Part shown: one piece after another, positions 43,745 through 55,900 of the stretch
Position numbering within the stretch: the stretch's first letter is position 1
Layout: each line of letters opens with the position of its first letter
Made by a program: the position numbers and the translations under genes
Source: Balanoglossus misakiensis
Taxonomy: Eukaryota; Hemichordata
Assembly (NCBI GenBank): GCA_040954595.2
Contig: CM082588.2
Coordinates: forward strand, 4,092,001-4,156,000
DNA length: 64,000 nt
Direction of reading: 5' to 3'
The notes under the pieces: model-generated
Databases searched by the model: none
Told to the model about the DNA's origin: nothing
Seen by the model: only the letters and a program-made list of their open reading frames with translations

Positions 43745-46598
43745 CTACGTTTTCAGCAACTTGGTGAGGTTCTGATCTTCTCTGTGCGTGGGCGTGTTCT
43801 TGATGTCGCTGAGTGTCACGCGACAAGAGGTGTTTCTTATCTCTGGACTGGTGTACATCTTGGGGCTCCTGCGAACACGCCCTGTGCCAATTCTGGGAGA
43901 CTCTAGGAGTATGGAAGAAACGAAACAAGATGATCAGTGATCAGGCTAACTAACGAGGGATAGATGGGGGATGTAAGTTAATTAATCACAAGGGATAAAG
44001 CCATTCTCTGGATTTTAATTAAGGAGACTTACTTAGCATGAGTTCCCTTTTTACTCTCTTGTAATCTTCCTCGTTCACATCGAGTCTCATTCTGCCAACA
44101 AAGCCGTCTTCACTCGCCAGATGCTTCATTTCGGGAGTGACGAGGATCTCGGTGAGTTTCTTAGCAACGTCGCCATTCTGGTACTGCTTCCAGAAGGTGT
44201 CCAGCCCCTCCAGAGACTGGCCCTGGAGGGTGAACTTCAGCGAGCCCTTCTCGATTTTGTCCACCAGCAGGCAGTATTCCCGGAACGCCTGCTTGATCAG
44301 CTCCACCTTGTCTGGATCGTTCCTCCGGACAATGTCCTCCTTCTCCATGTCGTACAGCTCCCACGCCTCTTCCAGACGGCGCTTCTTGCTCCTCAACGTG
44401 ATCTCCCGCTCTTCCAGGTCCAGTTTGTCCTTATCCCGCTTCATGCGCTCCTCTTCCTTGTAGCATTCCAGCTTGATGCGCTTCTCCTCCACCCCGACTC
44501 GGGACTCTTCCCGGGTGCATTCCATCTTCACCCGTCTCTCCTCCACGGCGATCCGTTTCTCTTCAAACTCTAAATTAGCAGTAGCCTGAAAACCTGCAGA
44601 CATTCAACAGAACCATATCAGTATACCCTACCCACGCCAGAAAGACTGAAAATTTAAGTATTTGCATGCCTAAGCATAACTCAAAGCCCCAATAGCTACC
44701 AGTTTTAGGGAATTTTTACTCCATTAAAAACTACAATCTTCTAGTAATCCTTTATCATCAGACGACACCATTTTGAATTGCAGGTGTACCCATGTGTGCA
44801 TACCACAATAGTTGTGCACTCCTGAAATTGGCAGCTGGACACAGATAGTGACCAAAAGTAATGGATCATGATCATGAGTGGGGGTTTACCCGGCTCAAAC
44901 TGCTCAGGTAGAACCCTGACCCAAACCTAAGGTCACAAACAAGGGGTCATGTGGTAAAATGGTGAGGTGATCAATCATTAGTCACAGTCTCAAATGAGAT
45001 GTTGACCTGTGTCTCCGAACAAATCATGGAAAAGCAACTTACTTGGAAACTGCTTTCTTTTCCTATGCTGGACAGAAGGCAGATCTGAAGTGCCTTCGTC
45101 GGACGACTGGCTTGATGTGGACGTACCCGGTGCTCCTAAGTTATCTGAAGAACATCAAGTACATATCATAGGAATATCAAAACTATGTACACAAATGTCC
45201 CAGTAAAACACATGTAATATTTTCTCTATCAAACCTGTTATACTTGTTATAATGGTTCAAGAGGTTGCCTAGCTGGTTAACACCACATGTATGTACTCAG
45301 GAAGTTTTTTGGCATTTTCAAAAAATTAGGATATTATGCATCTGAGACCCAATATTTTGTATCCTGTAAAACCCTGGACAGGCATTAGTTGTGTACTTAC
45401 CGAGTGCTCTGGCTGCTGCTGTGGTAACACACTCTAAGAATCTGTCATGTGACTCGGTGATAGTCTTGTTGTTCTGGTACTGCTCGCTCAACTGTTTAGT
45501 ATTGTTGGCCGCAGTCTGTGGTTTTCTGATCACCCTGATGATCGCGTCGGAGAATTCCTCGAGGTTGTTCTCGTCGTACAGGAAGAAATCCAAGAAGTCG
45601 GCCAAGTGTTCCTTGAAGAACACGGCCAGGCAGCTGGACTTGGGAATGAGCAGCGGTATTCCGGCGGCTACGGCCTCCAGTCCCTCCATTCCATATGGCT
45701 CATCCGGCCTCACTAGGAACAAGTAACTCTGCAAGAAGTCTTTGCACTGTTCGTCTTGAGAGCCATACGGGGCGTAGACGTTCGGTTTGAGATTCGACTC
45801 CTTGATGTGCTTCACTAGCGACTCCTTGAGTTGCTCTGCGCTCAGTTCGCTGTTTCTACGAATACGCCACTCTAGGTCTTCGACGTTCATCTTCCTGCAG
45901 AGTGCCGCTGCCTTGTCCAAAGATGAGGCAATGGCTTTATTGAACGGATCATCACTGCTGTCGCTCACCGCATTCATGAGGACCTGCTTGTTGTCATTCT
46001 CAGTATAAGTAGCCACATTGATTTTTAAGTCAAAATATGACTGCTCCGGCCTAGGCAGGTATAATTTATGCTCAATCGGCTTGGCTCGGTACAGTGTTTG
46101 ATAGTGACTGAACACTTTCGGTCCGACTGAAAATGCAAAATCGGTCCTCTCTACATTTTCCAAGTGCGAGCTTTCATCGGCAGGGTTCGTTATGGAGTGG
46201 TTTATGAGAATCACCTTGGCGTTGGGGAACAACCTCTTGATTGCAAACGTGGCCCGGTACGTTCCCGGACAGTGGACGATTATTGCACCGATGTACGGCA
46301 ATTTTGGCAGTGTTGTGTAGTAGTTTTCCGGCATCAAGAGCCACTGCAGTGAACTTTTCGTCGCCGACTCCTTCTTCTGGTCCTCCAGTAGGCCATCGGC
46401 CAATTTGGGAACGACGAGCTCCACGCAGTGCTTTGCGGCATCGTTGGTCTGCTCCGCCGTCGCCTGCAGCACCACGCAGTAGGTTCGAAGCTGCTTTTCT
46501 CGGGCCAGACGCACGGCCAGCTGGCAGTTCAACGCCGCGATGGCATTGCCCGCCCTGTTCCACGTCTCTGCTACAAGAACGACGGCATGCTTCATCAT
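43745..46598 (-). CDS. GT-B glycosyltransferase + coiled coil + TRADD-N-like domain
   Basis: Coding exons in transcript order: 46598-45401, 45144-45043, 44593-44033, 43902-43745 (TAG); 672 residues, all phases agree. The first ATG is MMKHAVVLVAETWNR; a TTTCTTTCTGTAG acceptor just upstream (near 46627) implies an upstream 5' UTR exon. Residues 1-400 resemble a GT4/GT1-like GT-B glycosyltransferase: EPYGMEGLEAVAAGIPLL near residue 320-340 contains the E-x7-E signature that binds the nucleotide-sugar donor. A Ser-rich linker (TSTSSQSSDEGTSD) follows, then a highly charged coiled coil (about 443-520). Next comes a segment from about 550 to 615 (GSLKFTLQGQSLEGLDTFWK, then QNGDVAKKLTEILVTPEM and EEDYKRVKREL) that resembles the TRADD-N domain of death and immune signalling. 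The tail is about 52 residues and basic. No signal peptide, so cytosolic. Function is inferred: a sugar-transferring effector with an adaptor module. Confidence 0.82.
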
Positions 46599-46626
46599 GA
46601 AAGTCCTACGGCATGGCAACTACATC

Positions 46627-49555
46627 TACAGAAAGAAAAGAAAAACAGCTATTAGTATGAGAATCCATAGCTTGTCACTATGTCAGCCAACTTTTGCTCG
46701 GCTGAATGGTTGAGGGCGCACATTCATCAGAGAATAAGTTTGCATAAGCTGTGAGAATCTACACACTTCGTTTCACTGATGTTTCAAGTTACATCAATTT
46801 ACATGTAATGCCCGTATCTGTTTCAAAGTGGTTGGATATATGCAGTTCTGGTAGCATAAGGCTGAAATGATCTGGCTGGCTGGCTATCTGTTCAAACTAG
46901 GCTGCTGGAATCATATCATATTACAGGGAAAGTAATTTCTATCAGCTGAACTCCCCTCTAGGTTGACCTCGGTTCAACTTCTGTCCTGCATCTAACCCTT
47001 ACCCTCAACAAATGGCAATGGTAGTATAGTAGTATAGTATGTGTATGTGACCTTAAAGTCTGACAGATTTATAAGCAAACGTGACCTTTCAACTCTACCA
47101 CCATGACTTGCCAATACTTAAAAGGCCATATAGTAAAAACTGATGTCTACTGTTGACAGTTGCGCAAGTGCAATACAAGACCAGCTGCATACTGGTGATG
47201 CAGCTATAATGTACTGTCACATGTAGTAACTGTATGAAATCAGTGTTTCACATGATGATGTATACACAACAGCCAAATGCTTCAACACTATGGCTTCTTT
47301 TAACACTGAATTCATACAGATAATAGACAGAAAACGCCTTGCAAGTGATAGTCTATAAAAAAGTGGAATATATCTGCACTTTGGGGAGTTTCGTGTCACT
47401 AGATAACAGGCCCTGGTAATTCAGGGCAGGTTTCCGGAAGTCCCATTCATGACACACCAGTCGTAGTAAACAGTAGTACGCCCACACGCAGTCCACGCTA
47501 AATATAACCTGACCGCACGTCTTATTTTACTTCAAGAGGATTTCCCCGATAAAATACCAAACGACCCAACATCACACGATTTGCTCGACGTAAAACAGAC
47601 CAAAGTTGATGCACTTTATCAACCAAGAGAGAAAGTCAAATGCGTTATGAAAACGTCAATCGATTCCTCTTCTGTCAAACACAAAATGTGTTGTTTTCAA
47701 ATGTATCACTCACCTTTTTTTCAAAATAAAAACACTGTTTTAGGATGGATCCGGACGGCGTAAAGAACACACAATGTAGTTTGCAAGGGCAGTATTCTCC
47801 TTGGGTTTTGTAAAAAGAGAAAAGTGCTCAAATCCCAGCAGAGGCAGTGTAACCGGCGTCAATCGAGGTCACTCGGCAAGAAAGATGTCCGATGCAGACG
47901 ATAAAGCGTAACGGCAGTGAATATAGCGTGGCTAGGGCATCTTTGCAGAAACGGAAGGTCAAATTTTCAGCCGTCTTCCGACGTAAATAGTTTTCCAAAG
48001 ACAGCCACTTTCCTCCGGTGGAGCATCCGCTGATGATCAAGTGTAGCTACATCGATTTTCCTTGATTAATCGCCCTAAAACGTCTACAAAAGATGCTAAT
48101 ACAAGGGCACCTTGATAGTAAAATTTACAAACATGGAGGAAAAGTCACGTGTCGCTTTCAACACCCGTGATTGGTTACTTGGAACATTGGCGCGTTGTGC
48201 GCGTGGACCTAATATGCATACAAACAAAGACTGTAAACATTCAAACGTGTTAGGTCAACAGAGGACTCGACGCAATCAAAGTCTGTTTCTGATAGTTTTG
48301 CCTCCTAGCAGAGAAAATTATTATAACAAACGAATTATTATTCTAAACCAAATCTCATTTTCCTACAAAATGATAAAAGTAACATTAATTGGATGAATAG
48401 ACGGGACTATAGGCCTATTTTTGCAACAGTAGCAATTTGGGGCTAAACATAAATAATTTCTAACGCATGTAGGCAAATAATTGTTATTAATCTGTGTTGC
48501 CAAGCAGTATCCAGAGGTAAAATTGTCGCTCATGATATGCATATTCATAGTCACTTCAATCTTTAAAACGACAGTTGAAATTTTCTCTCGAAATTTATAG
48601 TATCCGACGATGGGGGCGCTATGCATTATTGCGAGGCCGAGGAGAAAAGTAGGGTAGCCCAGGGAAGCCATCATATTTTTCTTGTCGATCAACAAGCAGC
48701 TTATTTTAGAAATCCAAAGACTACAATATTGATGAAAATAATGAAGATATTCATTTTGAAACATTTAATTCGCATGTTTAATCGATTACTTATACTTATA
48801 TACAAAGGGATTTAAAAAATAAACGAGAAAGTTCACAATGCTTTGGAAATACAGCAACGGTGGAACCTCAGTATTCATGCTTTCTTCAAATAATAAATGT
48901 GACTTACGACCGATTACGATTTGTAGAAAACCCGCCGAGTTAGAAATATGAAACAGGCTTCTTTCTCATGTGAAAACATATTATCATCATTTTCAAGTAA
49001 ATTCACTAAAATGCTTTGTCACCGCTTCACTGATATAATGACAACAATTATATTCTTCTAGGCAATTATTCTCCACTGTAGAAAAAGTAACTTTCAGGAG
49101 TGGGACTCTGGTCTGATACACTTCCGAATAAAAGTTCAAAAAGATATTTAGGCAAAAAATAAGTGAGCTTTGTATACGTATATGTTTGTTCTCTGTCGGA
49201 GTAAATTTCAGACGAAGATGACTTGTTGATTTCGCGCCTTTCAAAAGGCGATAAACAACAACGTGGGGAGAAGAGCCCACAGGTTTTCATTTAACTTGAA
49301 GAAGAGCAACATTTCGTCCTGTCAACTGTCTCTTCTTGTTATGATATGGGCTCGGTAGGGACAAATTTAACGGCCAAACTGTAGAAGAGTAAAACACAAG
49401 TACAATCCTACAGAGTACGTACTAGTACGTCCATGCTGGCGAACATAGAAGAAGCACTTAGTTTGGCATATACAAGGCGAAAGAATGCACAGAGCAACCG
49501 ATTGTCCGAGTCCGAGCTTGGTATAACGCGATTGCCAGGCGTAAAGGTTTACAAA
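46627..49555. other. 5' region of glycosyltransferase gene and 3' flank of the GTPase
   Basis: No coding exon is supported. It should contain the 5' UTR exon and promoter of the glycosyltransferase gene. An E-box CACGTG and an inverted CCAAT box lie near 48146-48172, but no start site can be fixed. ORFs of 94-133 codons near 48112-48764 are AT-rich and unsupported. Confidence 0.4.
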
Positions 49556-52500
49556 CTAGGAATACAATGCAGTGAAATAGCCGTACAAGTCCTCTCTCGT
49601 CTCGATCCAGGCTCTGGTGAGCGCCTCAAACACAGTGTTGACGTTGCGACCGGTTTTGGCTGAACATTCGTAGTGCGCGTACGAACCAAACTTCTCCGCA
49701 AGTCTCTCGACCTGGCAAAGTGAGACAAAATACGATTAAGAGAACTAGGAAATTACGCTTTATCACATGTAGTGTCAATCACGTGACCCCATTTTGGCAG
49801 TTTCCTATTACTCTGCTTCGTAGTGAAATCCGATTATCCGGGTCATTTACAGTGCACCGTTGCAAGCTATTAATAAAACACGATTGGCGTTTTATTTGAA
49901 CTTGATTAGACAACACCGAGCTAATTTACAACTCTAGAGAGCGGGAAGGTCTCTAATCTATTTAAAACCATTTGACAGCCGCATTTAACGACGTGTCTGG
50001 CCCATTTTTGCACAGTATCTAGGTTGTTTACGATGCGGTGACTAAATCACAAATACAAGAAGTTAAACGCTGAAATTGTTTTTACCCTCCCGACCTTTTT
50101 ATTGTTGGGTATTCCGCCGAGAAATTCGCAAAATCTCGCCCAATCTTCGCCACAAACTCTTGGGAAATTCTTGCTACCATGGAAACCAATGCCGCCCCAC
50201 TTTTACATTACAAATATAGCGATTTGTACTTCATATATGCAACATACATTCTTAGATAATAATAAAAAATCTCACCTCCTTATGACTGACCATATCTAAA
50301 GCTTTCTTGTGGAGATCGTTGTTGTGGAGTTTCTGCCTTAGATCGGATTTACATCCAACCAATACAAAGGGAACATCTGCGCCACATCGATTGCGTATTT
50401 CAGGAAGCCACTGGAGAGAAAAACAGTTGCATCCAGTTGTTGGTGTTTGGGAAAAAAAGTGACCTTGACCGGATGGTACACATGAACTTGTCAGTACCAT
50501 TTATTGTGAATGTGTATGATTGGAGAAGTTCAAGGCACCAACATTTATTCATATTTGGATTATTATATTTTTATCGGCTTATGATGAATAGTCGTTCCAA
50601 AATATGGCAGTTGTCGTGTTTATTATGCAGACTCAGCACTTTCGCCATTTTTTTTCTATGTTCGTTAATGCTTAGAACGAAAACACGATAAATCTTTATT
50701 GGGCCATTGCACACGTGAAAAAAACGCAATGGCGGTTTGCACCGTGTGGTATGCTAATCTGTTTGCCAGAACGACATACATGTATACAGTTATATACAAA
50801 TATATGGTGTGAAGTACTAGTAAATGTCAAAACACGTATTTATCAGATTCTCAAGAATCCAGCCGTTCCACGGTCAGGAATGTTGACGATGTTGAATTCA
50901 GTCATGATCCAGCGCAAACAGTGTCAAGAACTGATACAAATACGTTAATTGGACAAAATGGAATTTCGATGTCCACGTATATATAGGATTGGTGTGGGGA
51001 TGGTAATGGAATTGACTTCAAACATGTTTACTTGGACGATTCGCGTGTACATGTACTTTTATCACTGTTTGCATTCTCTCACGGGACACATAGATCTAAT
51101 ATCTCCTGCAGAATTTCAAAGCAGACGATGTGTCCGACTTTTGGTGAGGAGACGGCCTTGATCTTAAATGGAGGGTCTGCTCCCTTTCATTAACACTTAG
51201 TCTAGTGCCATGCAATTCCAATGAATGGTGAATGAAAGGGACCAAAATAAAAATAGCCAGCGGTAAATATAACCGAAACGACCTACCTTGTATTCTACAT
51301 GGCGTATCGTGTCTCGTCTGGAAACGTCATAGCACACAACGAACGCGTCAGCGTCAGCATACGTTAAATTTCGCATACTTTCATAGTCTTCCTGACCTGC
51401 AAGAAAAATTCAAACCACGAACAAATATATATGGGGCCATAGAAGATATTTAATGTATAGCTAACAGCCTCTGAGCTGTCAAAAGCTGTTGTCGATTCAT
51501 CAGATAGTTGGTTTGTTGAATACATTATTTTTTATTGAATGCTTTACAACATACCTTCGGCATGTTTGTATTCACATTGCGGTGTCTATCGATAAACTAC
51601 GTTTCCCACAGCTACTCAAAATATGTTGCCGTAAAGAGGTCGTGGTTTACGACGATGTAGTTTCCTATCCATGTTATGCCCTATGGCGCATGGTCGAACG
51701 CAGCTATCGAATACATCATCCCCAAAATGATTGTTTTAATAGATGTATGCAAAATCCCATGGCAGTTATATGTTGACTGACCTCCGCCTGCTATATCGTG
51801 CTAAATCTTTGGAGATTTTAATTAAAATACACCTCTTTAATGATGATGTATGGGTAGTAACCAATTTACGAATGTTAATAAAAATAAAAAGTATTTTCAT
51901 CACCCCAATATATTAAGGCTCCCATTAAGTAATTATCTCCAAACGATAAGTAATGGTTTCCCTTTTCATAAAAATAAATATCTCTCTCTTTAAATTTGCG
52001 TCAATAAATCTGTGGGCCATGCTTATTTGAATTGTTGTTTCGCATCAGTGTGTTTTGTATATTCAAATTTAGCCACAATTCCCATCATAGAAAGTGTAGA
52101 ACTAGCCAATCCCAGATCTTCAGTGCGTCATTAGAAGACTCAGGCATACTCTTTTAACCATATATGGGTATATGCAAATTTGAAGGGACTATATTACCTT
52201 AGGGCAAGTTTGCTATGTACAATTACATACTGAAGCAAAGTTTGGAACCATAGCCTTAGGTGGATGAAAAAGCGCAAAACGGCCTAGTTGTTACGGTTTG
52301 TACAAATTCCACAGTTCGCTCATCGGAAACTACTGAATAATATGTACCGCTGGCACTATCGGTTTTCTTCATAAATCGTGAATATACAAACCAACTGTCT
52401 TCATACATACACAAACATTGCATTTGTTCCTTTAAGTGCTTTTCACGATAAAAGCATGGACGTCAATATTTGTGCTGAATGCTGTGTTTGAAGACGCAGC

Positions 52501-52932
52501 TCACGTTTCCATGGCAATTTGTCATCATCAATTACGCGAAATGAACCCCTTAGTCTAACCTCACACTATAAAAATATATGCAATATAAATGGGATCTAAT
52601 TCATCAGCAATGCACTTTGATTTTTCTGTGTTGTGTTTTGTCCCGGAATTTGTATCAATTTAACTCAAAGGGCCGATCAATAAATCAGATTTGCAATGGA
52701 CGTACTTTGGCGAGTATACAGGATCTGTCTTTGTTTCGGAAACGAATATTAATGTGCAATTGATAGAGTACAGTTGGGCGCTCTGACATCAAGTGTGATG
52801 TGGATCAAAAATGTTCAAAAACAAGGTAATCTAGTGTAACCTACCCGAAATATCGTGAAGAGAGAGCGTGACTTCACTGTCTCCGATTTCGAAGTCAACC
52901 ACACATGATTCGAATATTGCCAACTCGTGACC
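49556..52932 (-). CDS. Atypical Rho/Ras-like small GTPase, last four exons
   Basis: Exons in transcript order: 52932-52845, 51396-51287, 50410-50276, 49711-49556 (TAG); phases agree, 162 residues. The sequence covers switch I to the C-terminus. SLHDISGQEDYESM is the G3 box (usual WDTAGQED). ADAFVVCYDVSRRDTI follows, then WLPEIRNRCGADVPF, which closely resembles the Rho-family EIR helix. GCKSDLR is the G4 box (usual TKxD or NKxD), and YECSAKTGRNVNTVFEA is the G5 box. The P-loop exon (GxxxxGKS/T) must lie upstream of 52932 but was not found. The protein ends LYGYFTALYS with no CaaX or other C-terminal cysteine, so it is not prenylated in the ordinary way. A strong phase-0 donor at 58669 (CGG|GTAAGT) could belong to an upstream exon but shows no P-loop. 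Family placement beyond 'Rho-like' is open. Confidence 0.8.
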
Positions 52933-55900
52933 CTGAAAGACATAAAAGACAACGGAATGCTATAATTGATGAAGAACACGAATACTAGATACTTGAGTAT
53001 GATATTCGTCATTTGGTCAAAATTTTCTGTGTGTGTGTGTGTCTCTCTCTCTCTGTCCGCTTCTCTCTCCGTCCCCTCTCTCTGTCTCCTCTCTTTCTTT
53101 GTATATCAAACATCTGATCAGATATCTTGCCTCGCTTGACATTTAAATATGCAACACTATCTCGTGACGTCACGACAACATACTATACATCTTTGTCTTC
53201 TCATGTACTCAAAAGATAAGTGAAATTCCTGTCGACATTCGAGAATACCGTATCACATCATCTCGAGGATACTCAATAATTTTCCGTGCGCAATTCCAGA
53301 ATGGTGCAACTCCCGTGGGGATAATGAGGATATAAGATAACAAATCAATAACTTAAAGGTATCGTGTACCTGTGGTGATTGATATCTTGCTGAATATTCT
53401 GGCTCGATTTATGCGTTCTCAACTCGATCGATCTAAGGGGGCTTTCAGATACTACGGGAAGGGGGATTGGGGATGGTTCACCACGTAAAGTTTGACCCTC
53501 CCCCATTTCCCCTGGCCCACCCCTCATAATAACTGAAAACTCCCTATGTCTACTCATGTCGAGTAACGCATGTACATGTACGAGCAACTGATGACGTACA
53601 CCTGGACACAACACCATATAGCCAAGGGAGGAACTCCATATTATCTGACCGGAGCCAGTGGCCTTCAATGATAGACGCTAGACTTCTCAACGTAAATGAG
53701 CACCCAGTAGCTTTATACAACGAGATTGTACTGAGGAGATTTACCTGCATACGCGGCAATGCAATTTAACCGTATTACTAGTAGGCTATAAAGTCTAATC
53801 GCATATTAACAGAATGAGACTCCCCACGGGTCTCTGGTGATTGATAACGTTCTCCCCAGACGTTTAATATGGCTACCGTCGCTGTCGTGCGCGGCACGGC
53901 TTAACCTTTGCGGGATCCGACACACCTGTACACGTCACGTGCTAACCCGCTGTCGTGGCAACAAATCAGCTTACACTCGATGTCACGTTCTTTTATATCA
54001 AGAGTTATGGGAAAGTGCACTATCGATTATGGTTGCGACATCATTGCTTCCTAACCACAAGATGATGTTTTCTTTCAAGTATAGCTGGGTGCATGCATGT
54101 GTGTGTTGATAAAAAAGGAACATGAAAATTGGAGTAGATACATTACATGAAACTCCACACCACATATCATCATATTTACTGAATAACAATATTCTGTGGC
54201 AGGCGGTATGAGGCTGTATATGTATCCAGCCTTACCGAAGAAACACGCAGCAGCTATGCTAGTACATGTATATATATTGATGTACTATCAATAGTAATAG
54301 ACACTGTGTCTACCTTCTTGGGGGCATTTTTTCACAGATCTCTATTACGTCTTGGCGTCCCAGCGGCAGTAATTACAACCAACAATGATTAAGGCTTGGG
54401 GACAAAGCAGCATCTGACATCGCCATCACAGGTGGCGTGTCTTGTATCTATGGATACCCGACACTTTGCACTCTGCCATATTGAATGAAAACCGCCAAGA
54501 AACTGCGCCATTTACTCCGCGTGTACAAGTGCGCGTATCTATACATTCAAAGAAGACGCACAACTTCAGCCACATCCAACCACGAAGCGCACCGACCACG
54601 GTCATTGTGCAGTGTTACCATGGTAACGTTGTATTAATGTTTCTTGCGCGCTAACAGCCCCGGGGGGAAATTAATGCAATTCAATTCACAGGAAACTTTC
54701 GAAATGGGGATACTATGCCGAGGGGTGGGATCATTATTTGCTGCGAGGGCGTTGTCTCGTCCCATTCCTCAGTGATGATGAACTTCAATCCACGGTCTAA
54801 TAACCTGGATTATGCGGGAATCAGTTCAAATATTCCCGATATACTTTTCCGCCGATGCTTGGAATTCGATGTCTTTTCCAGGTCACGAATCAAACATCAT
54901 TGTAATTCAGAGCAAGCTCGGGTACCTTCCACAGAACAATCCCTGTTCTAAACACGGATGCAGATAAGAATGTTGTCAAATTGGGATGCGTTGGTTCCCT
55001 GAAATTCGACAAATTTACACAGGCATTTTACTACCCATTCCTCAGAGAAAACTGCTGATTCTAGATTCGCCAAAGACGAGTCCTCGTTCTCGTGGTGACA
55101 CAGTTTAAACCTTCAGCACTGAATGTCTGAGTCTTGACGCACGTAAAGCGCGGATTGCGTACGAAGCCATAAAACTCTCGACGACTGGAGCTGATTACGT
55201 CATCGTAAATTTGAGGCGCGTCCATGTCCTTAATTATCCAACACTGTAATGTCAGAGGAAGATTGAAGGATGAGACGTGCGTGAGTCTGTATAATTGGGG
55301 GATACGTGCGCAGCCAGTCGTAGGAGGTCTGGAATTGAACCGCGGGCTTGTATCATGGCTTGTAATGCCGCCACACGAGTCATCGAACATTCACCATCAT
55401 CGCGAGGATCCCTGATTTATTCTGCGTGTATCGGTGTCAAAACTCCGATCTGCGGGAGACATCACCACTTAAATGCCGTCGAAAGCCAAAAGTTGCATTA
55501 ACCTCATATGAGAAAGGTCTATAGGCCAAGCAATCGACGGTATCAGCGTTTGTGTGTCTATAACAAAACCAGTCTCCTCATAAATCCCCACACGTGCGAC
55601 TGATTGATAACGGAAGAAAGAAGAAAATTTATTTTGTTAATTTTTTTATTTGACTGCCTAGCATCAATAAAATGAACTTACTGAACTTTGAGAAATAGCC
55701 TTCACCAAGGAGGCTGGAATCGATTAGAATAATCGAAGCCAGATATGTAAAAAAAGAGAAGACATTTCTTTGAGTGATGAAGTTCCAGGCCCAATAGTTT
55801 ATTCTGCTAACCAAAATAGTTAAAAACATATCGGAGAGATCTGCCTGTATTCACTGTGCCTTAAACAGTTAATGGGGAACGTGTGTTTGCCATAAAGTAC

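Noticed and set aside
48363-48764. 133-codon minus-strand ORF
   Set aside because: AT-rich, no motif, and located between genes without splice or promoter evidence.
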